This document shows positions 7,392-13,861 of a DNA stretch of 26,473 nt, piece by piece. The DNA comes from Bacteroidales bacterium. Its GTDB lineage: Bacteria; Bacteroidota; Bacteroidia; Bacteroidales; UBA932. Under the pieces are notes generated by a model, which saw nothing but the letters and a program-made list of their open reading frames with translations, was not told the DNA's origin and did no database searches. A program made the translations under genes and the position numbers. Location of the stretch: positions 1 through 26,473 of the forward strand of contig JAEDEB010000030.1 in assembly GCA_016293535.1 (NCBI GenBank), read 5' to 3'. Each line of letters starts with the position of its first letter. The stretch's first letter is position 1.

Positions 7392-9589
7392 TTCACCGTG
7401 AGTTCTTTGGCGACGGCGTCCCTGCTGCCGTCCTTGTATGCGATTTCAGCTTTGAGCACTCCTCCCACCTCGGCCGACCAGTATCCGTTGTCGGCTCTTT
7501 CGACAGGTTTCCCGTCGAGGGTCCAGTATACCACGTGCTCCTTGTCATCCGGATTGAAAATCCTCAGCGGAATCAGGGCTCCCTTCTTGATGCTCCCGTC
7601 GGAGTTCCTCTCCACGTTGTTGATATATATGTAAGGATAACCGGTGCTCTGCCTTCTGGCGGTCATGAATTTCACGGTCCGGCTCAAGCCGCTGATTCCG
7701 TTTTTCTCAAACCAGCATTTGCACTCGTAGGAGGTGGCCGGAGTGAGCCCTTCCAGAACCACTGCGTACGAGCCGTCGCTGCAGGCTTTTGCCGTGACAG
7801 TAGTCTCTGCCTTGCCGCTCGGTCCCCAGAGAACCTTTCCTTCCCCGTTAAAGCTTCTGTCCGGGAAGAATCTCACGACCGCGGCATTCTGGAACGCTTC
7901 GTGCTGTTCGCTTGCAACCGCAGGCGGGGTGATTCCTCCGTCGTCATCGCCAATCACGGCTATGAACGAGGCGGTTCCCTCGCTGAAACTTATCTCCTTG
8001 AGGCTTATTGCCGCCGTTTCACCGTTCCAGAACTTGATGGATGCGTTGTCGGAAGGGCTGATGGAGTTGTAGGAAGCGTAAGGGAAGAATACCTGTGCCA
8101 CATTCATCGGGCTGGAGACAGGAGTCACGAGCCTGGCGCATTCGTGGGCAGGATTGGCATTGACTTCGTTGTAATACCATCTCTGCTCGGCGGTCAGGGT
8201 TCTTCCCCAGTACTCGGATTTTCCGGCGGAGTTGCGGGATTTGTCCACATGGTAGACCAGCACCCCGTTGCCTCCTATGTACTTGTCCCATCCGCTTGCC
8301 TGACGGCATTCGATGAGGTAGTATTCTTTCGCTACTGTACCTGCTATCTTATAATAGGTATTGCCCGAATTCACGGCTTCCAGCGTTGCAGCACCGGGAA
8401 CCAGTTCCTGGGCGCTCCCTATTCCGAGGGTTTCGCGCTCGATTGCGTTGTAGTTTGGCGGAGTCCTTCCGTCATTGTTCATATTCCCGCCGTCCATCAG
8501 CGAAGTGCTCACCCACAGTCCGTTGGACTGCCCACCGCTCTCTGTGTAGTCGGTGTCGTAGAGGTCCATAAGCCCCAGAGTGTGCGAATATTCGTGGCAG
8601 AAGGTGCCGATGCCGGCCATGCGGTAGTTCTTTCCCCTGTCGCTGGTCGTCAGTTCCGAGGTGCATGCATAACTGCCGACAGTCTTGCCGTCGAGGCTGA
8701 GTTCTATCCCGGCGGCTTCCATCGACCATGCGTGGGACCATATGCACTCGTCTCCTGCATATTCGGCCTCGTCCCCGCCGGCGAAGAATATGAACACGTT
8801 GTCCACTTCGCCGTCCCCGTCGTCGTCAAAGATGGAGAAGTCCACGTCACCGTCCGCAAGGGTGCATGCTTCCGAGACCATTCCTGCAGGATTGACGTCA
8901 TTTCCGTCCGAATCGTTCGCGCCGTAATAGGCTCTGTTGCCGCTGAGGGTATATGGCCCATAGACCCGGAAGTCGAATTCATAGAGTTCGCCGAACTGGG
9001 CGTGGAAATAGTCCCGTGCGCTGCCTGTGCCGTTGAATTTGCTGTAGCCCTCCTCCATCAGCATGTTCTGGAATTCGTCGGCGGAGTAGCGCATGTTCAC
9101 GTCCTTGAAGTTCACAAGGAGCACGAGGCAGTGCTTGGTCACCGCGGCGTCAGCCTTCGTGGCGATGAGAGTCCCGTCAGGGGATATGCGCCCGTATCTG
9201 GCGTTGAGCCTCTGAATGTGGTTCTCCTCTCTCCGGGGAAAGGCGGCCCTTTTCGCGGATGCGCGGGAAGCTATGATTCCGTAGGGAATGTCGAGACTGC
9301 GGCGCACGTCCTCGGGATCGGCCGAGAGACCTACGCGGCTGCCGCTGTTCATGATGTTTCCGTATTCGTCGAAACTCGCGTAGCAGTAGTAGCCTTCGCT
9401 GTCCTGAACGATTGCGTTGCCTGCGGCCGTGGTCATTATGTGTCCGAATTCGTCGCCGCGCAGAGTCGCGAGGAAACTTGTTCCGTCCGGCTGCCATACC
9501 GTTCCCAATCCTTCCTTCGCCTTTCTCGCGTCAGCGTTGAAGGACAGCATAAGAGCGGGTATGAGGACAAGAATATGTCTATTAGTCAT
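7388..9589 (-). CDS. secreted M6-family metallopeptidase
   Basis: A 733-aa secreted metallopeptidase of the M6 (immune inhibitor A-like) family. The signal peptide is about residues 1-21. A propeptide-like region follows (FGHIMTTAAGNAIVQDSEGYY). The catalytic zinc motif is HEYSHTLGLMD at residues 332-342, with His332, Glu333 and His336 as the expected catalytic residues. A calcium-loop-like DDDGDGEVD lies upstream, as is typical of M6 proteins. After the catalytic part there is a fibronectin-III-like module with TPATSYECKCWFEKNG and then a C-terminal beta module. No T9SS-type C-terminal domain is evident. It is the first gene of the operon; its TGA overlaps the ATG of the next lipoprotein gene by four bases (ATGA). 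Its promoter lies in the symmetric region shared with the PCMD gene. The substrate is unknown; extracellular protein degradation is likely. Confidence 0.9.
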   Translation of the reverse strand: MTNRHILVLIPALMLSFNADARKAKEGLGTVWQPDGTSFLATLRGDEFGHIMTTAAGNAIVQDSEGYYCYASFDEYGNIMNSGSRVGLSADPEDVRRSLDIPYGIIASRASAKRAAFPRREENHIQRLNARYGRISPDGTLIATKADAAVTKHCLVLLVNFKDVNMRYSADEFQNMLMEEGYSKFNGTGSARDYFHAQFGELYEFDFRVYGPYTLSGNRAYYGANDSDGNDVNPAGMVSEACTLADGDVDFSIFDDDGDGEVDNVFIFFAGGDEAEYAGDECIWSHAWSMEAAGIELSLDGKTVGSYACTSELTTSDRGKNYRMAGIGTFCHEYSHTLGLMDLYDTDYTESGGQSNGLWVSTSLMDGGNMNNDGRTPPNYNAIERETLGIGSAQELVPGAATLEAVNSGNTYYKIAGTVAKEYYLIECRQASGWDKYIGGNGVLVYHVDKSRNSAGKSEYWGRTLTAEQRWYYNEVNANPAHECARLVTPVSSPMNVAQVFFPYASYNSISPSDNASIKFWNGETAAISLKEISFSEGTASFIAVIGDDDGGITPPAVASEQHEAFQNAAVVRFFPDRSFNGEGKVLWGPSGKAETTVTAKACSDGSYAVVLEGLTPATSYECKCWFEKNGISGLSRTVKFMTARRQSTGYPYIYINNVERNSDGSIKKGALIPLRIFNPDDKEHVVYWTLDGKPVERADNGYWSAEVGGVLKAEIAYKDGSRDAVAKELTVK

Positions 9590-9596
9590 AAATTGC

Positions 9597-9604
9597 TATA
9601 TTTG
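9597..9604 (+). promoter_or_regulatory. -7 promoter box of the PCMD gene
   Basis: TATATTTG matches TAnnTTTG exactly, 32 bases before the ATG at 9637. It forms the left arm of a near-perfect inverted repeat (9590-9604 with 9620-9634) whose right arm carries the opposite promoter. Confidence 0.65.
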
Positions 9605-9619
9605 CGGAACCCTATCCGA

Positions 9620-9627
9620 CAAAAATA
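9620..9627 (-). promoter_or_regulatory. -7 promoter box of the M6-lipoprotein-epimerase operon
   Basis: The minus strand reads TATTTTTG, an exact TAnnTTTG match, 30 bases before the peptidase ATG at 9589. The two opposing -7 boxes face each other across 15 bp, so the two transcripts would overlap at their 5' ends. Confidence 0.6.
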
Positions 9628-9636
9628 GCAATTTTT

Positions 9637-10626
9637 ATGAGACGAAGAGCATTTACCTTGACCGCGGCATTCGCTATGATGCTGCTCCCCACCTTTGCGT
9701 TGGCGCAGCAGAACATTGTAGATAAGATAAATTACTACGGAACGCTGGACCATTGGACCGTCCGAGAAATCAAGGAATCCGGCATCATCGGGGGAGCGAC
9801 GAAGCATCTTTATGAGTTTTATGGTAGCCAGACCGACACGATACGCTACGATAGCAAGAAATCCAAGGCTTTCAGGGCTCCTGCGGGATATTACTGGCGT
9901 ACGAACAACGTGTATGCAAACGTTGCGGGCATAGAGAAGGTGAATATCACCGATTTTCCCGAGAAGAGGGGGAACGGCTACTGCATAAGGATAGAGACCC
10001 ATCTCGAGGAGCTCAAGGTGGCCGGTATGCTGAACATGGACGTTGTATGCCAGGGCGTGTTCCTGCTCGGAGGCCTGGTGGAGCCTATAAAGGACACCAA
10101 GGCGCCTATGGCGAAGACCCGCTATGGAATTCCTTTCGAGGGACGCCCGAAAGCCCTCCGTTTCGATTACAAGGCGAAGGTGGGATGCGAGGTCGTGAAG
10201 GCTACGGGGTTCTGCAAGCCAAAGAAGATGGGCTACAAGGATTATCCTGAGTTCGGGCTCCTCCTCCAGAAACGTTGGGAAGACGAAGAGGGACGTATCC
10301 ACGCCCTCAGGGTCGGAACCGCAGTGGAGAGGATAACAGAGGACAGGAACGAATGGCAGAACGCGTACACTATGACCGTACATTACGGAGATGTCACGGG
10401 GAAACCATTCTACAAGGACTATATGGGGCTGTTGAACGGAACGGAGCAGGATTTATATGCCGTCAACAGCAAGGGCAAGACAGTGAGGGTGATAGAGGAA
10501 GGCTGGGCCGAAGCGGATGAAGAACCTAATTATCTGATAATAAGGTTTCTGTCAAGCTGTGAGAAGGCTTTCCACGGAGGCCTGGGCAACACGCTCTGGA
10601 TTGACAACATCAAGCTTGTGATGTAG
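9637..10626 (+). CDS. secreted PCMD-domain protein
   Basis: A 329-aa exported protein with a signal peptide of about 23 residues ending ALA before QQNIVDK. The mature part begins NIVDKINYYGTLDHWTVREIKESGIIGG and ends LGNTLWIDNIKLVM. The closing W-x-DNI-x-L element and the overall size fit the PCMD (putative carbohydrate metabolism domain) family of Bacteroidetes, a beta-sandwich family often encoded near glycan-use genes. No catalytic residues can be assigned. There are no SusC/SusD homologues beside it here, so the carbohydrate link rests on the family name alone. It is a single-gene unit, divergent from the M6 operon and sharing its symmetric promoter region. Family call is moderate, export is firm. 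Confidence 0.75.
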   Translation: MRRRAFTLTAAFAMMLLPTFALAQQNIVDKINYYGTLDHWTVREIKESGIIGGATKHLYEFYGSQTDTIRYDSKKSKAFRAPAGYYWRTNNVYANVAGIEKVNITDFPEKRGNGYCIRIETHLEELKVAGMLNMDVVCQGVFLLGGLVEPIKDTKAPMAKTRYGIPFEGRPKALRFDYKAKVGCEVVKATGFCKPKKMGYKDYPEFGLLLQKRWEDEEGRIHALRVGTAVERITEDRNEWQNAYTMTVHYGDVTGKPFYKDYMGLLNGTEQDLYAVNSKGKTVRVIEEGWAEADEEPNYLIIRFLSSCEKAFHGGLGNTLWIDNIKLVM

Positions 10627-10659
10627 TTTGGAGATTTGAAGTATTTTTTTCTATCTTTG
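10627..10659 (+). promoter_or_regulatory. promoter of rplY (L25): -33 TTTG and -7 TATCTTTG
   Basis: TTTG at 10627-10630 and TATCTTTG at 10652-10659 are 21 bp apart, matching both Bacteroidetes promoter elements and their spacing. This is the best complete promoter in the window. It predicts a start near 10665 and a leader of about 100 nt before L25. The -33 element directly follows the TAG stop of the PCMD gene. Confidence 0.75.
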
Positions 10660-10690
10660 CAGCCGCTTCAAGAAATAGGATGGTAATGCA

Positions 10691-10745
10691 GTTACTTTCC
10701 ATATTTCCAGTGCAATGGGTCCCGGCAGAAGCCGGGATGAGTAAC
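10691..10745 (+). ncRNA. candidate structured 5' leader of L25 (three-way junction)
   Basis: Within the L25 leader, three helices can be drawn. P1 pairs GTTACT (10691-10696) with AGTAAC (10740-10745). P2 pairs CCAT (10699-10702) with ATGG (10715-10718). P3 is a perfect seven-pair hairpin, TCCCGGC (10720-10726) with GCCGGGA (10731-10737), around an AGAA loop. Junction strands are one or two bases long. Ribosomal protein genes often carry such autoregulatory leaders; here that role is inference. It ends 19 nt before the ATG. Confidence 0.45.
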
Positions 10746-10764
10746 ACAATCAAAATTTTGCAAA

Positions 10765-11328
10765 ATGCAGCACATTGAACTCAAGGGTCAGCTTCGTACA
10801 GCTGGCAGCAAGGCAGCGACCAAGGCGCTCCGCGCACAGGGCCTCATCCCTTGCAATCTTTACGGAAACGGAATCCAGAACGTACTCTTCTCCGTAAAGG
10901 CACAGGATCTCAAGTCCGTAACCAACACTCCAAATGCTTACATCATCGACCTCGTTCTCGACAATGGCGAGAAGTATACGGCTATTCTCCGTGAGGCCCA
11001 GTGGCATCCTGTAACTGACGAACCTCTCCACATCGATTTCTTCGCTGTCGTAGAGGACAAGCCGGTGACTATCGCAGTTCCTGTAAGGGTAAGCGGCCAC
11101 TCCGAGGGTGTCAAGCTCGGTGGTAAGCTCGTCATCTCTGTACGCAAGCTCAATGTCAAGGCTCTTCTCAAGGACCTTCCTGACGTGGTTGACGTGGACG
11201 TGACTTCCCTCCAGATTGGCAAGCAGATTCACGCCGGAGACCTCAGTTTCGACAACTTCGAGATTGTATCTCCAAAGGCTACCATCATCTGCTCCGTTCG
11301 TGCGACCCGCGCTTCGAACAAGGCGTAA
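10765..11328 (+). CDS. rplY: 50S ribosomal protein L25 (Ctc/TL5 type)
   Basis: A 187-aa ribosomal protein L25 of the long Ctc/TL5 type. The N-terminal part (about residues 1-90) is the 5S-rRNA-binding L25 domain, seen as LKGQLRTAGSKAATKALRAQGLIPCNLYGNG and EAQWHPVTDEPLHIDFFAV. The C-terminal beta domain follows from about 95 (VPVRVSGHSEGVKLGGKL, DLPDVVDVDVTSLQIGKQIHAGDL). It binds 5S rRNA in the central protuberance of the large subunit. The ATG at 10765 gives the standard N-terminus MQHIELKG. It is followed after 32 bp by pth, a gene order common in bacteria, and the two probably share the promoter at 10627-10659. The structured leader suggests control at the level of its own mRNA. Confidence 0.97.
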   Translation: MQHIELKGQLRTAGSKAATKALRAQGLIPCNLYGNGIQNVLFSVKAQDLKSVTNTPNAYIIDLVLDNGEKYTAILREAQWHPVTDEPLHIDFFAVVEDKPVTIAVPVRVSGHSEGVKLGGKLVISVRKLNVKALLKDLPDVVDVDVTSLQIGKQIHAGDLSFDNFEIVSPKATIICSVRATRASNKA

Positions 11329-11360
11329 GCTGTTGATTTTCAGACAATATTGTAATGGTC

Positions 11361-11933
11361 ATGAACTACTTGATAGTCGGGTTGGGTAATATCGGCCCCG
11401 AGTATGAAAAGACCAGACACAATATGGGATTTATGGTATTGGATGCCTGGGCTCAGGCATCCGATACTTGTTTTCGGACGGCCAGGTACGGCAGCATAGC
11501 CGAGATTTCCATCAAGGGGCGCAAGTTCACGCTCCTGAAACCGTCTACATATATGAACCTTAGCGGGAAGGCTGTCAGGTACTGGATGGCTGAACTCAAT
11601 GTGCCTGTGGAGAACCTGGTCGTGATATGTGACGACCTGAACCTCCCTTTCGGCACTCTCAGGATGCGCAAGAACGGAAGCAGCGGAGGACACAACGGCC
11701 TGAACAATATCAATGAACTCCTCGGAACTCAGAATTACACGAGGATAAGGATGGGCATAGGCAACGGTTTCGCCCGCGGACAGCAGGTTGATTTCGTGCT
11801 TGGCACCCTCGGCGATGAGGAGCTCGGACAGATGGATGAATTGAGCAAGCGTGTCATTGCCGCCTGCCGTGATTTTGCTTTTGTCGGGCCGGACAGGGCG
11901 ATGAATAGCCTAAATATCAAGAAGAAAGAGTAG
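11361..11933 (+). CDS. pth: peptidyl-tRNA hydrolase
   Basis: A 190-aa peptidyl-tRNA hydrolase, which cleaves the ester bond of peptidyl-tRNAs released from stalled ribosomes so the tRNA can be reused. The N-terminus NYLIVGLGNIGPEYEKTRHNMG carries Asn10 and the catalytic His20. Further active-site motifs are STYMNLSG, CDDLNLPFG with the conserved Asp, and SSGGHNGLNN. I take the ATG at 11361 because it places Asn10 and His20 at the same numbers as in the E. coli enzyme; an ATG two codons upstream at 11355 is equally possible. It is downstream of rplY and likely cotranscribed. Length is normal and nothing is missing. Confidence 0.97.
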   Translation: MNYLIVGLGNIGPEYEKTRHNMGFMVLDAWAQASDTCFRTARYGSIAEISIKGRKFTLLKPSTYMNLSGKAVRYWMAELNVPVENLVVICDDLNLPFGTLRMRKNGSSGGHNGLNNINELLGTQNYTRIRMGIGNGFARGQQVDFVLGTLGDEELGQMDELSKRVIAACRDFAFVGPDRAMNSLNIKKKE

Positions 11934-11948
11934 CTTGTGCCAAAAAAA

Positions 11949-11979
11949 TTTGCGTGCAATATTTTTTTTCAATACCTTG
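11949..11979 (+). promoter_or_regulatory. candidate promoter of the Hc1-like gene
   Basis: TTTG at 11949-11952 lies 20 bp before TACCTTG at 11973-11979, which is the -7 consensus lacking one T. A T-run lies between them. This predicts a leader of about 70 nt before the ATG at 12055. The spacing is right but the -7 box is imperfect. Confidence 0.4.
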
Positions 11980-12054
11980 CGCTCCGAAAAAACCACAAGC
12001 TAACCGACAACACGACTAATTTCTTATTTGTATAACATATTAAATCTAACTGAA

Positions 12055-12228
12055 ATGAAAGAGCTCGTAGATCAGATCAAGGCTGAGATAGCTGTATTCG
12101 TAAAGGACGCAGACGCTCAGGTTGAAAAGGGTAACAAGGCAGCAGGTGCCCGTGCGCGCAAGGCCGCTCTCAACCTTATGAAACTTATGAAGGACTTCCG
12201 CAAGGCTTCAGTAGAGGCAGGCAAGTAA
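12055..12228 (+). CDS. histone H1-like protein Hc1 (57 aa)
   Basis: A 57-aa basic helical protein of the Bacteroidetes Hc1-like family, small relatives of chlamydial histone H1 homologue Hc1. The sequence runs MKELVDQIKAEIAVFVKDA, then EKGNKAAGARARKAALNL, and ends RKASVEAGK. Lysine and arginine residues, Ala-rich helices and the AGARARK segment suit DNA binding and nucleoid compaction, though function in Bacteroidetes is little established. The ATG at 12055 is used; the frame is open to 12028 but the family begins MKEL. It is a single-gene unit with its own candidate promoter and a strong terminator 22 bp after the stop. It is likely to be highly expressed, as judged from its compact unit and plain codon use, which is inference. 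Confidence 0.9.
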   Translation: MKELVDQIKAEIAVFVKDADAQVEKGNKAAGARARKAALNLMKLMKDFRKASVEAGK

Positions 12229-12250
12229 TCTTCTATAGAAAATCAAAAGA

Positions 12251-12283
12251 AAGCCGGATGTTGATGCAACATTCCGGCTTTTT
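12251..12283 (+). terminator. intrinsic terminator after the Hc1-like gene
   Basis: GCCGGATGTT (12253-12262) pairs with AACATTCCGGC (12268-12278), giving ten pairs with one bulged T and a five-base loop, followed by five Ts at 12279-12283. The stem begins 22-24 bp after the stop at 12228. Confidence 0.85.
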
Positions 12284-12323
12284 CTGCATCTATTAGTCAA
12301 GGTTTAGGTTTTAGTACACGTTT

Positions 12324-12361
12324 AGGGGCCGGTTGCCGTGATGGTACCGACCCCTATTTTT
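12324..12361 (+). terminator. second terminator-like hairpin
   Basis: AGGGG (12324-12328) and CCCCT (12351-12355) pair, with inner GGT (12331-12333) and ACC (12346-12348) separated by a two-base mismatch, then A and five Ts (12357-12361). It may back up the stronger terminator upstream. On the minus strand, for the gene ending at 12378, it lacks a T-run. Confidence 0.45.
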
Positions 12362-12377
12362 GTCTGTGGTGATTTCG

Positions 12378-13748
12378 TTATTCCACCAGTCCTGTGTCTG
12401 TTCCGTCATCCACCAGTCCTGTGGCGAGGTTCCAGTCCAGCGTGCGGTAGTACGTGTCGAGTTTTGCCTCGCCGTTGCATGGCAGGTACATGCTGAGGCC
12501 GCAGTGTGTCCTGATGGTGATGGTTATGAACTTGGGTGTCGCGTAGTTGCAGAGCACGCAATCCTTCAGGGCATCTCTGAAATCTGCGAGTTCTTTTTCG
12601 CTGGTACCGGCCTGTACGAGTATGTCCTCAAGATCGTAGAACCAGTGCCATCCGTACTGAAAATACCCCTGCACCTGAGCCGGATTGATTGCTGCTAGCC
12701 CAGCCCTGTTTGCTGCGAATATGTCCTTGCATACCTGTGCGAGATTCTCAAGCCCGCTGCAGTCCACTGCAGAGACGGTGCAGTAAGGATACTGTTGGTC
12801 CGGAGCCTGGTACTGGGCAAAGAAATCATAGCATATACCAGTGATGCCGTGGTCCTCTTCGTTGAAAATATGTCTGCAGAGATTGCGATAGTCAAAGCCT
12901 TCCGCCAGTATTTCCGCGCTTGAGAATCCGATTCGCTTGCATACATTGCGCAGCTGGTATGCCACCTCGATTCCGCCCATCAGACAGGTATCGAACAGTA
13001 TGTAGTCCAGTTTCATCGGTATGGCCGCGGCGAAGTTCTTCAGGTCGATTTCGTAACACTTGTAAGAGCCGGGTGTGCCGGTCTGGGTCTGCCCTACGCT
13101 GTTCTGCCGAATGGCCGGTTCTTCCGCTTCCTCCTCGCCGCTGCCGTTTCCGGAGCCGGCGCGGCTTTCGGTTTCTAAGGAGGTGGTGTGTCCCGCGGGC
13201 AGCCAGCCGGTTGCATGCGAAGAGAAAAGAAGCCCGTAGTCTTTTGCCGGAAACAGTTGCTTTACGTCGCTGAGAACGGTCCTGAGCGTATTGGAGTCTG
13301 CAGAAATGTATTCAGGTCCATAGCTTTTCAGCGTATCTCTTACCGTTTGTCCGGCCAAGTTGCGGGACAGCCTCACTAAATGGCTCCTGAGTTCCCCTGA
13401 GTAATCTCTGGCTTTTTCCGGGAATTGGGTGTATGTCAGGAGAATGTCATCGGTGGCCAGGCCCCGGTTCGCGGGGATGTAACCTTTCAGCAGGTCCTGG
13501 TAGTCGCCTGACAAGGAACTTACTCCGGATTGGTTGTACATATATTCGTACAGGGAGTTGAAGCCGGCAAAATATAGCAGGAAGACGTGGCGTGTCTGAG
13601 CTGACTCCCTTCTGTTTACCATACCCGATGGATTGGAGCCGGAAGGCCCGTCGAACATGGGGTCGACCTTGCTGCAGGCGGAAATGCAGAGTACTGCGGT
13701 TGCAAGGCAGAGTGCAGCGGCTGAAATGTATGTCAGTGGTCTTCGCAT
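12378..13748 (-). CDS. clostripain-family (C11) cysteine peptidase, lipoprotein
   Basis: A 456-aa predicted lipoprotein of the C11 clostripain family, caspase-fold cysteine peptidases that usually cleave after Arg or Lys. The signal sequence ends CISAC, with Cys25 as the likely lipidation site. The catalytic pair is visible: His178 in LLFSSHATGW and Cys255 in YILFDTCLMGGIEVAYQL. Between them, residues about 186-230 form a Gly/Ser/Glu/Gln-rich low-complexity insert that may be an exposed loop or an activation site. The ATG at 13748 is chosen over a TTG three codons upstream. The C-terminus carries a 27-bp in-frame tandem duplication (TGLVDDGTD, then TGLVE). It is divergent from the DPP III lipoprotein gene, suggesting a shared role in extracytoplasmic peptide breakdown. 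Confidence 0.9.
   Translation of the reverse strand: MRRPLTYISAAALCLATAVLCISACSKVDPMFDGPSGSNPSGMVNRRESAQTRHVFLLYFAGFNSLYEYMYNQSGVSSLSGDYQDLLKGYIPANRGLATDDILLTYTQFPEKARDYSGELRSHLVRLSRNLAGQTVRDTLKSYGPEYISADSNTLRTVLSDVKQLFPAKDYGLLFSSHATGWLPAGHTTSLETESRAGSGNGSGEEEAEEPAIRQNSVGQTQTGTPGSYKCYEIDLKNFAAAIPMKLDYILFDTCLMGGIEVAYQLRNVCKRIGFSSAEILAEGFDYRNLCRHIFNEEDHGITGICYDFFAQYQAPDQQYPYCTVSAVDCSGLENLAQVCKDIFAANRAGLAAINPAQVQGYFQYGWHWFYDLEDILVQAGTSEKELADFRDALKDCVLCNYATPKFITITIRTHCGLSMYLPCNGEAKLDTYYRTLDWNLATGLVDDGTDTGLVE
12382..12423. repeat. 15-bp direct repeat, 27-bp period, at the C11 gene 3' end
   Basis: TCCACCAGTCCTGTG occurs at 12382-12396 and again, identical, at 12409-12423. The period of 27 bp is nine codons, so the copy lies in frame in the C11 peptidase and duplicates the peptide TGLV at its very C-terminus. 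Confidence 0.8.
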
Positions 13749-13754
13749 CAAGGA

Positions 13755-13762
13755 CAAAGTTA
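13755..13762 (-). promoter_or_regulatory. -7 promoter box of the C11 peptidase gene, very short leader
   Basis: The minus strand reads TAACTTTG, an exact TAnnTTTG match, with only six bases to the ATG at 13748. The transcript should be leaderless or nearly so. The box mirrors the opposite promoter at 13783-13790. Confidence 0.6.
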
Positions 13763-13782
13763 AGCAAATTTCCGATTTTGAT

Positions 13783-13790
13783 TAACTTTG
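13783..13790 (+). promoter_or_regulatory. -7 promoter box of the DPP III gene
   Basis: TAACTTTG matches TAnnTTTG exactly, 71 bases before the ATG at 13862. It is the exact reverse complement of the box at 13755-13762 and is separated from it by 20 bp, which equals a typical -33 to -7 spacing. Confidence 0.6.
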
Positions 13791-13861
13791 CAGAAGTCTG
13801 CGTCTGCAGAACCGATGCGGGCGCCGGACCGGATGAGCAAATATAGAATGATATTGATATT

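Noticed and set aside
7535..9628. A 697-aa open frame on the plus strand opposite the M6 peptidase
   Set aside because: It is antisense to a gene with clear M6 motifs and shows no recognisable family; long antisense frames are expected in GC-rich coding DNA.
9590..9634. An invertible phase-variable promoter flanked by inverted repeats, as known in Bacteroidales
   Set aside because: Only 15 bp lie between the arms, far too short for recombinase-driven inversion, and each arm itself contains a promoter box for its own flanking gene. The same reasoning applies at 17348-17385.
13748..13757. TTG at 13757 as the start of the C11 peptidase
   Set aside because: An ATG three codons downstream gives a better signal peptide, and the TTG overlaps the -7 box.
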